From the NCBI RefSeq assembly GCF_009792235.1, contig NZ_CP046973.1:248001-312000 (forward strand): DNA of 64,000 bases, in the 5' to 3' direction. A model generated the notes under the pieces. That model was not told where the DNA came from. It did no database searches and saw only the letters and a program-made list of their open reading frames with translations. How positions within the stretch are numbered: the stretch's first letter is position 1; every line of letters starts with the position of its first letter. The translations under genes and the position numbers were made by a program. The stretch is from Microcystis aeruginosa FD4. Its GTDB lineage: Bacteria > Cyanobacteriota > Cyanobacteriia > Cyanobacteriales > Microcystaceae. This document shows positions 1 through 8,360 of the stretch, one piece after another.

Positions 1-1
1 C

Positions 2-1033
2 TATTTAAGGGCATACACCAGGGGAATGTTGGAGCGGGCAGTAGAAGAAATTAAACATCATTTACAGGTGGGAGAAGTGCCGCGTTTAGTGGGAACTTCT
101 GGGACGATCGAAACTTTGATGACTATCCATGCTTGGGAGAAATTGGGGGAAATTCCTAATCCTTTAAATGGCTATCAATTAACCCGTAAAGATGTCAAAG
201 AATTGGTCAAGCGTTTCGCCACTTTGGACTATCATCAAAGACTGGCAATTCTGGGGATGTCCGATAAACGGGCCGAGATAATTCTAGCTGGTTCGATCGT
301 GCTTTTGGAAGCGATGACCATGTTAGATGTTGATAAGTTAGTTCTCTGTGAAAGGGCCTTGCGAGAAGGGGTAATCGTCGATTGGATGCTGACGCACGGT
401 TTAATTGATAATCGGTTACTTTATCAGAGTGAAATCCGTCAGCGCAGTGTCTTGAAAATAGCGAAAAAGTATCAAGTTAATTTAGAATCGGCCGAGAGAA
501 TAGCGAGATTTTCCCTGTCTTTATTCGAGCAAACGCAAGGACAATTACATTCTTGGAATCAGGAAGCTAAAGATTTATTATGGGCGGCGGCTATACTGCA
601 TAATAGTGGTTTATATGTTAGTCATGCTGCCCATCATAAACATTCCTATTATTTAATTCGCAATGGTGAACTGTTGGGCTATACGGAAATAGAGTTAGAA
701 GTTATCGCTAATATCGCTCGTTATCACCGCAAAAGTAAACCGAAGAAAAGGCACGATGATTTTATGAAATTAACTGAATACTATCAGTATATGGTCAGAC
801 ATCTAAGTGCAATACTGCGCTTGGCTGTGGCTTTAGATCGGCGACAAATAGGAGCGATTAAAAAGATTGAATGTAAGTATGATCCCGAATATAGAACCCT
901 ACATCTGCATCTTTTTCCCAATAATGCTGAAGATGATTGTGCTTTAGAATTGTGGAGTTTAGACTATAAAAAACCTGTTTTTGAGGAAGAATTTGGGGTG
1001 AAAGTGGTGGCAACTTTGGCATTTTTACCCTGA
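2..1033 (+). CDS. ppx: Exopolyphosphatase / Ppx-GppA family phosphatase, C-terminal part (5' end outside window)
   Basis: The reading frame is open from base 2, so the true start lies upstream of the window. Visible residues include a glycine-rich phosphate-binding stretch (LVGTSGTIET) of the second actin-like ATPase lobe, then an alpha-helical HD-type region containing ILHNSGLYVSHAAHHKHS. This is the usual order in long Ppx/GppA proteins, which hydrolyse polyphosphate or pppGpp in the cytoplasm. The N-terminal lobe is missing only because of the window edge. Family assignment is firm; the choice between polyphosphate and pppGpp as substrate cannot be made from this part. The next gene starts about 200 bp downstream on the same strand. 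Confidence 0.85.
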   Translation, partial: YLRAYTRGMLERAVEEIKHHLQVGEVPRLVGTSGTIETLMTIHAWEKLGEIPNPLNGYQLTRKDVKELVKRFATLDYHQRLAILGMSDKRAEIILAGSIVLLEAMTMLDVDKLVLCERALREGVIVDWMLTHGLIDNRLLYQSEIRQRSVLKIAKKYQVNLESAERIARFSLSLFEQTQGQLHSWNQEAKDLLWAAAILHNSGLYVSHAAHHKHSYYLIRNGELLGYTEIELEVIANIARYHRKSKPKKRHDDFMKLTEYYQYMVRHLSAILRLAVALDRRQIGAIKKIECKYDPEYRTLHLHLFPNNAEDDCALELWSLDYKKPVFEEEFGVKVVATLAFLP

Positions 1034-1233
1034 AATCATCAGCGGTGAGTAGCTTGAAATCGGCAAGATTGTAATTTTCGCGACTTGTTAGCGATTATTC
1101 TAGGTCAAGATTATCGACCGAGGTAAATTGATAATTTTTGTTGATAATTAAGTAAGAAAACAGTTAAAAACTGCGAAGTTACTGTTACAATCGAGAAGGA
1201 ATAGGAACGCAGGAAAAAAAGGAGGCGAAAAAC

Positions 1234-2883
1234 TTGTTGCAATTAGCTAAAATTGGTCGTTTGATCGCTCTTGGTTGCTTGGGAACGATACTGACTAGCT
1301 TTCCTGTCCTCTCGGCCGAGAGAATCACTTTTATCTTACCGCCCTTTAGTCGTACCCTAGAAATTAGTTCCCTAGAAAACTTTGTCGAGACTGGCAGAAT
1401 TGACGCTAATCTAAGACAATATTTAGGTAATACCACGCCGGAACAACAAAGAGAATTTCGGCAAGCTTTAACCACAAGTAAAGAAATTAATCCCGTCCTG
1501 ATCTCGCGCTTTTTTAACACCACAATGGGGGAAGATATCCTCAACCTTTTAGGGGGACTGATCACCATTCAAGGGGATATTAATGGTAAATTTGCCCTGC
1601 GTTCTGCCCTAATTAAATCAGCTTTTGAACCAGGAGGGGTAACTATTCTTAACCTGCTGCGTAATCTGCCCACTAATATGCAGATTGATGTGACAAAAGT
1701 GGCAAGATTAGCCCGGGCGATCGATATCGTCCTGAAAGCGACCACAGTATTTACGGAACAGGTGGCGCAATTATCTTTAGAAGAAGCGAAAAAGGCCAGT
1801 GAAATTAATTTTACCGCCATGACCGACCCCCGACAACCAGGCCCCCAACAAGTGGAACAAATGCGGCTGGATTTAACCGATAGCCGTCGTCAGAGGGAAC
1901 TTTATCTGATCATTGTCAAACCCAAGGGGCAATTAACCCAGAAAACCCCCGTTATCGTCTTTTCCCACGGTTTAGCTTCCCGTCCTGAAGATTTTGTCCG
2001 ACAAGCGGAACACTGGGCTAGTTACGGTTATCTCGTCGCCATACCCCAACACCCCGGCAGCGATACCCTACAGGTGCAGAATCTGCTCGCTGGTTTATCG
2101 CGGATGGTTTTTGATACCAAGGAATTTGTCAATCGTCCATTGGACATATCTTTTGTGATCGATGAATTGCAAAGACGCAATGCGGGGGAATTTCAGGGGC
2201 AATTAGATGTAGATAATGTGGGAGTTGGTGGACATTCCTTCGGCGGTTATACAGCCTTAGCTGTAGGTGGAGCGACGATCGATTTCGAGAATTTACAACG
2301 GGACTGCCAAAGAAGATTAGCTTTTCTCAATGTCTCCCTCTTGCTGCAGTGTCGTGCTTTGGATTTACCCCGAGAAGAATACAACTTTCGCGATCGGAGA
2401 ATAAAAGCGATTTTTGCAGTTAATCCGTTTAATTGGAGTATTTTCGGGGCTAAAGGACTAGCTAAGATCGAAATTCCCACTTTTGTAGCGGCAGGAACCT
2501 ACGATCCCGCTACCCCCGCTATTTTTGAACAGGTGCGCTCTTTTCCCCTGCTCAATACCGAAAATAAATATTTAGCTCTGATTGAAGGTCAAGCTCACGT
2601 CGATTTTTCGGTACTAGACGCGGGAATTAACGAAACGATCGAATCCATAGCCGATCTTACCTTGCCAGCACCATATCTGATCGATAGTTACGCCCATTCC
2701 CTATCTTTGGCCTTTTTTGAGGTGTATATTCGCAAAAACCCCAGCTATAAACCTTTTTTACAGGCGGCCTATTCCCAATATCTCAGTCAAGGCCAAAAGT
2801 TTAGATGTTTTCTGATCACCCGCGCCTCCTCGGCGGTTTTAGAACAACTCATCGAAGATTTTATTGCACAAAATGTCCGTTAA
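1234..2883 (+). CDS. Secreted alpha/beta hydrolase with N-terminal DUF1400 domain
   Basis: A 549-residue protein. Residues 1-28 look like a signal peptide (hydrophobic core ending LSAER). An alpha-helical DUF1400-type domain follows to about residue 190, and then an alpha/beta hydrolase domain related to platelet-activating-factor acetylhydrolase/dienelactone hydrolase. Visible catalytic elements are the HGLASRP oxyanion loop, the nucleophile elbow GGHSFGG, an acid in GTYDPATPA and a histidine in GQAHVDF. The start is a TTG at 1234, supported by a strong AAAGGAGG ribosome-binding site 8 bases upstream and by the signal peptide beginning at once. This architecture is typical of cyanobacteria. 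It probably acts in the periplasm on an ester or lipid; the substrate is unknown. Confidence 0.85.
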   Translation: MLQLAKIGRLIALGCLGTILTSFPVLSAERITFILPPFSRTLEISSLENFVETGRIDANLRQYLGNTTPEQQREFRQALTTSKEINPVLISRFFNTTMGEDILNLLGGLITIQGDINGKFALRSALIKSAFEPGGVTILNLLRNLPTNMQIDVTKVARLARAIDIVLKATTVFTEQVAQLSLEEAKKASEINFTAMTDPRQPGPQQVEQMRLDLTDSRRQRELYLIIVKPKGQLTQKTPVIVFSHGLASRPEDFVRQAEHWASYGYLVAIPQHPGSDTLQVQNLLAGLSRMVFDTKEFVNRPLDISFVIDELQRRNAGEFQGQLDVDNVGVGGHSFGGYTALAVGGATIDFENLQRDCQRRLAFLNVSLLLQCRALDLPREEYNFRDRRIKAIFAVNPFNWSIFGAKGLAKIEIPTFVAAGTYDPATPAIFEQVRSFPLLNTENKYLALIEGQAHVDFSVLDAGINETIESIADLTLPAPYLIDSYAHSLSLAFFEVYIRKNPSYKPFLQAAYSQYLSQGQKFRCFLITRASSAVLEQLIEDFIAQNVR

Positions 2884-2953
2884 TCAGTTATCAGTGATCA
2901 GTGATCAGTGATCAGTGATCAGTGATCAGTTATCAGTTTACTGATCACTGATA
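2883..2953. repeat. Short tandem heptamer-type repeat (ATCAGTG/ATCAGTT)
   Basis: Seven-base units of the form ATCAGTG or ATCAGTT are repeated about eight times directly after the hydrolase stop codon, then partly inverted (CTGATCACTGATAAG). The same unit recurs at 6316, 22253, 27294, 36478 and 42119, so it is a dispersed short tandemly repeated repetitive sequence of the kind common in cyanobacteria. Confidence 0.85.
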
Positions 2954-2992
2954 AGCTCCCCACTTCCCCACTGCCAATTCATAATTCGTAAT

Positions 2993-3283
2993 TTATGTTT
3001 GTTGAGGGCGTTTAAGTAGTAATTGGATAGCCAAAAGAATTAAACCAATGGTGACAAAAGCAAAAATAAAGGTTCCTAGAGAAGCTAAACCAAAAACCAA
3101 AGTGCGGACAGCACTGCCAATTCTCAAGGCGATCGGACTGTGTGCAACCATTGGTTTTGAGTAAAAAGAATGACCGATCGCTGCCGTGAGATAATAGAGA
3201 ATTGTCCCCAATGCGGCGGAAATTGCCGCACCAACTAAACAGCGAGTAGGAGTAACTTTTTTGGTTTCTAATTCTGTGGTCAT
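2993..3283 (-). CDS. Small membrane protein, DUF3082-like
   Basis: A 96-residue protein with a TPTRCLVGAAISAALGTILY segment at the N-terminus and a second long hydrophobic stretch (FGLASLGTFIFAFVTIGLIL), giving two to three predicted membrane helices and a basic C-terminus. This matches my memory of the DUF3082 family, small cyanobacterial and plastid-lineage membrane proteins of unknown role. It stands alone, convergent with the upstream hydrolase. No function can be given. Confidence 0.65.
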   Translation of the reverse strand: MTTELETKKVTPTRCLVGAAISAALGTILYYLTAAIGHSFYSKPMVAHSPIALRIGSAVRTLVFGLASLGTFIFAFVTIGLILLAIQLLLKRPQQT

Positions 3284-3333
3284 TACTTTTTAGTCCTCAA
3301 ATTTTAATTCTAAGTAGGGAGGCACAATTATTT

Positions 3334-3531
3334 GTAGGATGGGTTAGCGCACTTCGTAACATGAGCGGGCGTTGGGTTTCATGCTTCAACCGTTCGGCAA
3401 AAGCTCACGGCCGAAGCCCAACCTACGTTCTCAACAAGCAATTTAAATTACGAACAGCTTATTCTGGTCGGATTTCATCCCCCGCAAAGGTGAGTATCTT
3501 GTCGAAAAATGTAGCGGGGGCATTCATCCGA
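3334..3531. repeat. Two adjacent MITE-like inverted repeats in a 468-bp gene-free stretch
   Basis: Between 3284 and 3751 I see no convincing gene. Bases 3334-3427 are bounded by GTAGGATGGGTT and its near reverse complement GCCCAACCTAC, with an inner hairpin. Bases 3468-3485 (TCGGATTTCATCCCCCGC) pair imperfectly with 3514-3531 (GCGGGGGCATTCATCCGA). Both look like small non-autonomous palindromic elements. The remaining bases to 3751 are AT-rich leader of the next small gene. Confidence 0.6.
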
Positions 3532-3751
3532 CATTTTAGGTAAAATAAAGTGAAACACTCCGGGGTGAGGTAGACAAGATTGATAGTGAACACTCATTAT
3601 ATATTAATAAACATAAATAAATATGAAGTAATTTAAGTTTGAAGAAGAATGAACCCGATCTTTTTTACGATGGGGGTAAAACTGATTTTCAATTTCTCAG
3701 GTTGAAAGATGAATCCAGATTAAGCTATCTCAACGATAAGAGGACAAGCCA

Positions 3752-3946
3752 ATGTTTGAAGATTTTACCTATATTACCGATGAGGCTTTTTTAGAGAATT
3801 ATTGGTGGGAAGAAAAAGTTATCTGTCCCCACTGCCAAGGCAAAGGAAGAATCTATCTAGAGACAGAGAATGAATCCGTCCCCTGTAAATTCTGTGAGGG
3901 TAAAGGCATTGTTCAACGAAAACAAGAGGAAACTAACTATTCCTAA
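3752..3946 (+). CDS. Small DnaJ-type zinc-finger protein (two CxxCxGxG motifs)
   Basis: A 64-residue protein with two cysteine motifs, CPHCQGKG at about residues 25-32 and CKFCEGKG at about 46-53. Four cysteines are spaced as in one zinc centre of the DnaJ cysteine-rich domain. The N-terminus is acidic and aromatic (MFEDFTYITDEAF) and the C-terminus is charged. There is no J domain. Small proteins of this kind in phototrophs are sometimes linked to chaperone or photosystem assembly functions; that role is inference. ATG start; no neighbours on the same strand close enough for an operon. Confidence 0.6.
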   Translation: MFEDFTYITDEAFLENYWWEEKVICPHCQGKGRIYLETENESVPCKFCEGKGIVQRKQEETNYS

Positions 3947-3972
3947 AAATCTGTATAATCAGATACCATAAA

Positions 3973-4389
3973 TTAAAAATCTTCTTGAGTTAAAACCTCT
4001 GGCTGACATTGTTTAATTTCGCTGTTAATTCCCACGGCAGATTCCGATTGTAGGTCTTCGATATAACCGGATTGATGGGATAAAGCTTCAGAAAAACTCT
4101 CGAAAGGACCGAAATAATAGAGACATTTCGGCTGACTGGTGGTGATCTCTACCCACCAGGGTTGAGGGGGTAAACTAGGCTTGATCGAGACAGTTTCTGG
4201 GTCAAGAGGCCTGATACTGAGAATCTTGGCCCCTTGGCGCAGGAGGCGCTGTGTTTCTTGACTCATGCGGCTTTTAGGTACTCGCAAGACTGTCTGGGAG
4301 AAGCGTTGAGGCAAAGAGCCAGAAGAACCGGAAAAAACAACTTCATAGAGAAATATTTGATTCTCTCCCTGATTATTAGCCTCTAGCAT
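3973..4389 (-). CDS. CpcD-like phycobilisome linker domain fused to DUF1816
   Basis: A 138-residue protein. Residues about 12-62 (FLYEVVFSGS, TVLRVPKSRMSQETQRLLRQ, GAKILSIRPL) match the CpcD/FNR-type phycobilisome linker fold, which caps phycocyanin rods or tethers proteins to phycobilisomes. Residues about 76-115 (WWVEITTSQP, YYFGPFESFSEA) match DUF1816, a short domain nearly restricted to cyanobacteria. Binding to the phycobilisome is a family-based inference. The gene is alone on this strand and is not next to any phycobiliprotein gene in the window. Domain assignment is from pattern recognition, not a search. Confidence 0.7.
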   Translation of the reverse strand: MLEANNQGENQIFLYEVVFSGSSGSLPQRFSQTVLRVPKSRMSQETQRLLRQGAKILSIRPLDPETVSIKPSLPPQPWWVEITTSQPKCLYYFGPFESFSEALSHQSGYIEDLQSESAVGINSEIKQCQPEVLTQEDF

Positions 4390-4432
4390 ACAGAAAAGAT
4401 TCTCTTTTGGGGGTAAGGGTTAAAAAAACAGA

Positions 4433-4483
4433 CGCTACTTTGGGCAGATGACTCAAGCAAAATCATCTCCTAACAGAGTAGCG
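4433..4483. repeat. Bipartite stem-loop (outer CGCTACT/AGTAGCG, inner AGATGA/TCATCT)
   Basis: Bases 4433-4439 pair perfectly with 4477-4483, and inside them 4446-4451 pair with 4463-4468 around an 11-base loop. The structure lies upstream of the CpcD-like gene (transcribed leftward) and could be its leader, a small palindromic element or a small RNA; nothing decides between these. Confidence 0.45.
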
Positions 4484-4521
4484 CCTCTTGATACCCTAGC
4501 ATAGAGGGGCAAAAAGTTAAA

Positions 4522-4600
4522 TTTTGACATACTCTCCCCTCAGAGCATAGGTTAACGGGAGATTCTTCCACAGGAAGAACCCGATCGAGTTCTTTATGAT
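4522..4600. mobile_element. Relic end of an IS200/IS605-type element
   Basis: The sequence TTGACATACTCTCCC followed by a GGGAGATTC hairpin partner (4533-4538 with 4557-4562) resembles the right-end hairpin of the complete tnpB elements in this window, which begin TTGACATCCTC. No transposase gene remains. The rest of the gene-free stretch 4601-4964 holds GGGTAGGGTGTGGGG-type low-complexity sequence near 4745-4780 and an AT-rich leader for the kinase gene. Confidence 0.5.
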
Positions 4601-4964
4601 GCTGTAGGGGAATATATAGCCGTTATCTTAATGGTGGGATAGGAAGTTTTCGTTTTGGGGAGTCGGTGGTCGATGCCAAACCCTGTTATACTTCATCTTT
4701 ATGAGAAACACTGTCAATAGGGGTTGCGGCAAAAAGTTTTTCCTAGGGGTAGGGTGTGGGGTGTAGGGTGTAGGGTTTGACCAATTTTTAGGTGGTCAAT
4801 TACCTAATTTTCAGGGAAAAAGTCCCTAAATTTTCCCACCGAACAATCCAATGGCTGGCACTTTTTTATTTCAAAAAGACCAAAAGATATTATCCAACAA
4901 GGTTTTTATATTTATGCAGCAATCTCTCAATAATATTGACAACAAATAGAGTTTTTTAACAAAT

Positions 4965-6071
4965 ATGCGGCCACCAAAATTAAGCTTAGGAACCAGATTA
5001 TTTTTATCCCATCTCCTCGTTATGGTGGTGGGATTGAGTAGCTTTATTATCATTGCTAAATTATCTTCTCCGCGAATGTTTGTTTTGCGTTTGGAACAGT
5101 TAGAAAGGCAGGGATTTTTTACCGTGCGCTCGGCGAGAACTTTCTTGGTTAGGGGTTTTGAGACAGCTTGGGATAGTAGTGCCATTTGGTCATTTATTGC
5201 CGGGGGAAGCACAGCTGGTTATCTAAGTTTTTTGGTTTCTCAACGCATTATGAAACCGGTAAAACAAATGAAACAAATCACTAAAAATTTGGCTGAGGGG
5301 GATTTATCGGCGCGAGTTCCAGAAAGCGAAATCCCAGAATTAAATCAATTAGCCATCAGTTTTAATCAGATGGCGATTAGTTTAGCCGATGTGGAAAAAA
5401 GGCGCCGGGAATTAATCGGTGATCTTACCCACGAATTACGCACCCCTTTAACTGTAGTGCGGGGATATTTAGAAGAATTAGCCGATGGTGCGATCAAACC
5501 TAATCCAGAACTTTATCAAAAATTAGTGAAAGAAACCCGCAGATTAGAACGTTTAACCCACGATCTACAGGAGCTATCGCGAGCAGAATCTGGTTATCTC
5601 TCGATTAAACTGCAACCTGTTAATTTATTACCTTTGTTAAATTCTCTCATTGAAAAATTTGCCGATCAATTATTAGAAGATGGACCGACTTTACAGTTAG
5701 ATTGTCCCCCCAATTTACCCTCTGTTATGGCCGATCCTGATCGCCTGGAACAAATCTTAGTGAATCTGCTCGGTAATGCCATTCGTTACACCGATCATGG
5801 TGCAATTACCCTGCAAGTGACAAGGGACAAAAACCACCTACAAATTGCCGTTATCGATACAGGAATCGGCATCGCAGCAGAGGATTTACCCTTTATTTTC
5901 GAGCGCTTTTGGCGGGCCGATCGCTCTCGTTCCCGTTATTCTGGGGGTAGTGGTATCGGTTTAGCGATTACCCGTCGTTTAGTGGAATTACACCAAAGTC
6001 AAATCGAGGTGGAAAGTGAATTAGGTAAAGGCAGCACTTTTCGTTTTTCCCTAGCAATATCTACGAATTGA
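4965..6071 (+). CDS. Membrane sensor histidine kinase (TM-TM-HAMP-HisKA-HATPase)
   Basis: A 368-residue kinase. A membrane helix at about 13-32 and a second at about 74-92 flank a short extracytoplasmic segment. A HAMP domain follows (about 93-145), then a HisKA box LTHELRTPL with the phospho-accepting histidine at about residue 156. The ATPase boxes are N (NLLGNAIRYTDHG), G1 (DTGIGI), F (FIFERFWRADRSRS) and G2 (GGSGIGLAI). All catalytic motifs are present. The short sensor loop suggests it senses membrane state or a partner protein rather than a large ligand. No response regulator gene is adjacent, so it is an orphan kinase here. Confidence 0.9.
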   Translation: MRPPKLSLGTRLFLSHLLVMVVGLSSFIIIAKLSSPRMFVLRLEQLERQGFFTVRSARTFLVRGFETAWDSSAIWSFIAGGSTAGYLSFLVSQRIMKPVKQMKQITKNLAEGDLSARVPESEIPELNQLAISFNQMAISLADVEKRRRELIGDLTHELRTPLTVVRGYLEELADGAIKPNPELYQKLVKETRRLERLTHDLQELSRAESGYLSIKLQPVNLLPLLNSLIEKFADQLLEDGPTLQLDCPPNLPSVMADPDRLEQILVNLLGNAIRYTDHGAITLQVTRDKNHLQIAVIDTGIGIAAEDLPFIFERFWRADRSRSRYSGGSGIGLAITRRLVELHQSQIEVESELGKGSTFRFSLAISTN

Positions 6072-6086
6072 GAGATGGGGATTTTT

Positions 6087-6357
6087 CAGTGAACAGTGAA
6101 CAGTAAACAGTGATCAGTGAACAGTAATCAGTAAACAGTGAACAGTAATCAGTAAACAGTAAACAGTGATCAGTAAACAGGTATAAAGATATAGCGCTTT
6201 TCACGTTACTGAGGTATCAACAAGTTTTGCCAACAAAGGGTTTAAGCCCCTTGCCCATACCTCATTCCGATGAAAACTGCTATAAAGATAACTAACTAAT
6301 TAACTGAAAACTAACATCTGATAACTGATAACTGATAACTGATAACTGATAACTGAT
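6087..6357. repeat. Heptamer repeats flanking a 95-bp MITE-like inverted repeat
   Basis: Bases 6087-6181 are imperfect ACAGTGA/ACAGTAA/TCAGTAA units. Bases 6190-6284 form a hairpin element with near-complementary ends (TATAGCGCTTTTCA at 6190-6203; TGAAAACTGCTATA at 6271-6284, two mismatches) and an inner perfect pair TGAGGTAT/ATACCTCA. Bases 6316-6357 are five copies of TGATAAC running into the mutL stop codon region. No gene is seen here. Confidence 0.7.
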
Positions 6358-8012
6358 TAAATGCCGTGACTTTTGCCGATTACCCAATGACGACGGAAGA
6401 AGCGAGCGAGCGAAGTTTCTTCTAAGGATAAGTAAATCGGTCTACCGTGGGGACAGGTGCGTGGATTACGGGTATTTTGCCAATCATCGAGTAAATTCTG
6501 CATTTCTTCTAAACTCAAAGCTGTACCGTTGCGGATCGCACTCCGGCAAGCGGTGGCAACCTGAGCGGTTTGTAAATCCCCCCCTAAACTTAATTCTAGT
6601 AAAGCATCAGCCCGATCCTGCCGCTCTTTTAGTAGAACAGGAATACTACGAATCGCCCAAGAGCGATCGCCAAAACTAGCAACTTCTAATCCTAAACGTT
6701 GTAATTGTTCGATTTGTCGAGTAGTTAACTGATTTAAGATGATCGGATCGTCTAACGGCACGATTTCCCAGTTATCCTCTAAACGTTCGTACAAAACCCG
6801 CTCATGGGCAATATGTTGTTCGACTAACCATAATCCGTTAGGATGTTGGGCAACTATGTAAGTTTGGTGAATTTGGGCTACTGCCTTTAATTCCAGCCGA
6901 TTTTTCGGGTATTTCTCCCCTATTGTATAGGTGCTTTTTTCTTCGGCAGCCTTGAGAATTTGACTGACGCGCTGATTTTGCGCTTTTTCGGGTATATGTT
7001 CGGGATTTAGTCCTAAAGCCTTGTCTATGGCTGAAATTATCTGTTCTTGCCAAAAAATGAGGTTATGCAGGTATATTTCTGCTTTGGCTGGGTGACGATT
7101 CCAATCGATCGAACGAGGGTTAAGATGTAGATGGAGAAAACAAACGGGATAGCGATCTTTAGGGACTGTGCGAGCGAAAGCTTCAAATATTGCCTGTTCT
7201 AACTCCGATGAGCGCACCATTCGCCCATTAACAGCAATTCTAACCCAATCTGGTTGATGGCGAGAAATGCGATCGGGCAAACCAATGACTAATTCAATTT
7301 GGGCAGATTCTGCGTCAGGAGTCGTTAAGTCAAGTTTTAGAGATGCTAAATCGTTAAAATGCAGAGATTTAACTAATTGCGGTAATATTTGACTGGCATC
7401 CCTACCCGGACTAATGCGTAACCAATCTTGATGCTCTTGGAAAACCTGCCAAGTAATTTGGGGATGACAGAGAGCAAAATTATGAATTAAAGTCTGTATA
7501 TCCTTTAATTGTTTGTTAATTGAAGGTAAAGCTTGACGACGAACGGGAAAGTTACCAAAGAGATTCTCTACCGTGACGATAGTGCCGATAGCTATAGGAA
7601 TCGTTTCTAAATTATCCGGCTCGCCTTGGTGATTGTAAAGACAATAACAACCTAAATCATCGTCATGGCGACTGGCAACCCGCAGACGCGCCACCTGTGC
7701 GATACTGTGCAAAGCTTCACCACGGAATCCGAGACTGGTAATCTGCCAAAGATCGTCCCGTTGGCGGATTTTGCTGGTACTGTGGGCATAGCTACACAGT
7801 TGCAAATCTTCTCTGGACATTCCCCTGCCGTTATCCGATACCTGTATTCGCCAGTTTTGGGGAGATATATCGATGGTAATCCTATCTGCCCCCGCATCAA
7901 TGGCATTTTCGACTAATTCTCGCACCACAGCGCCTAAAGAGTCGATTACCTCTCCTGCGGCAATTAAATCGATTACGTCTTGGGGTAAAACTTGTATGGG
8001 CAAGGTCATCAA
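6357..8012 (-). CDS. mutL: DNA mismatch repair protein MutL
   Basis: A 551-residue protein with the GHKL ATPase motifs of MutL: LIAAGEVI, ELVENAIDAGAD, VSDNGRGM and TSLGFRGEAL within the first 110 residues. A transducer domain follows (QNLIFW region) and then a short linker. The C-terminal dimerisation/endonuclease domain retains the zinc-binding CPHGRP motif near residue 517. The usual DQHAxxExxxxE metal motif reads EQHIAHERVLYE here. MutL couples MutS mismatch recognition to strand incision. The length is normal for cyanobacteria. mutS is not in the window. The heptamer repeat abuts the 3' end of the gene. Confidence 0.95.
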   Translation of the reverse strand: MMTLPIQVLPQDVIDLIAAGEVIDSLGAVVRELVENAIDAGADRITIDISPQNWRIQVSDNGRGMSREDLQLCSYAHSTSKIRQRDDLWQITSLGFRGEALHSIAQVARLRVASRHDDDLGCYCLYNHQGEPDNLETIPIAIGTIVTVENLFGNFPVRRQALPSINKQLKDIQTLIHNFALCHPQITWQVFQEHQDWLRISPGRDASQILPQLVKSLHFNDLASLKLDLTTPDAESAQIELVIGLPDRISRHQPDWVRIAVNGRMVRSSELEQAIFEAFARTVPKDRYPVCFLHLHLNPRSIDWNRHPAKAEIYLHNLIFWQEQIISAIDKALGLNPEHIPEKAQNQRVSQILKAAEEKSTYTIGEKYPKNRLELKAVAQIHQTYIVAQHPNGLWLVEQHIAHERVLYERLEDNWEIVPLDDPIILNQLTTRQIEQLQRLGLEVASFGDRSWAIRSIPVLLKERQDRADALLELSLGGDLQTAQVATACRSAIRNGTALSLEEMQNLLDDWQNTRNPRTCPHGRPIYLSLEETSLARFFRRHWVIGKSHGI

Positions 8013-8021
8013 TTAATGGTT

Positions 8022-8360
8022 TTAGCCAAGGGCAAACTCGGTATATTGTCGCACATGGGGCGCATGGTAAGCTAAAACGATGTCTTGTTTGGGGACTCCC
8101 CTCGCTACCAATTTATCAGCGATCGCTTCTTCCGTGCCGTCGTGCTGCACCCAGATTTTATTATTGATAATATCAACGTGAATTATACAGCCATAAATGC
8201 GCGTGCTGCTGTCCCGCCAACCCACATGAACCAAGAGATAACGATCCTGTTTGGTATCAAAAACTGTTTCGGTTTTGACGGGATCACTAGGCGCTCTCAG
8301 TTTGGCTCTTTCGATCATTAATTCTTGAATATGTTGGCGATATAGGTCTATTTTATCCAT
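8022..8360 (-). CDS. xisI: XisI-family protein
   Basis: A 112-residue protein matching the XisI family (DLYRQHIQELMIERA, VHVGW, YGCIIHVDIINNKIWVQHDG, and the conserved C-terminal AYHAPHVRQYTEFAL). It overlaps the 3' end of xisH by 13 bp on the same strand, so the pair is almost certainly cotranslated. XisI was named for fdxN-element excision in Anabaena, but the family is widespread in non-heterocystous strains, where its role is unsettled. There is no fdxN element or recombinase gene nearby. It ends 9 bp before mutL starts, and the three genes could be cotranscribed. Confidence 0.88.
   Translation of the reverse strand: MDKIDLYRQHIQELMIERAKLRAPSDPVKTETVFDTKQDRYLLVHVGWRDSSTRIYGCIIHVDIINNKIWVQHDGTEEAIADKLVARGVPKQDIVLAYHAPHVRQYTEFALG

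Noticed and set aside
2883..2953. Regular short repeats considered as a CRISPR array
   Set aside because: The units are seven bases long and contiguous, with no spacers; no cas genes are in the window.
3361..3543. 60-residue frame after the DUF3082-like gene
   Set aside because: It is translated from two palindromic repeat elements and has no ribosome site.
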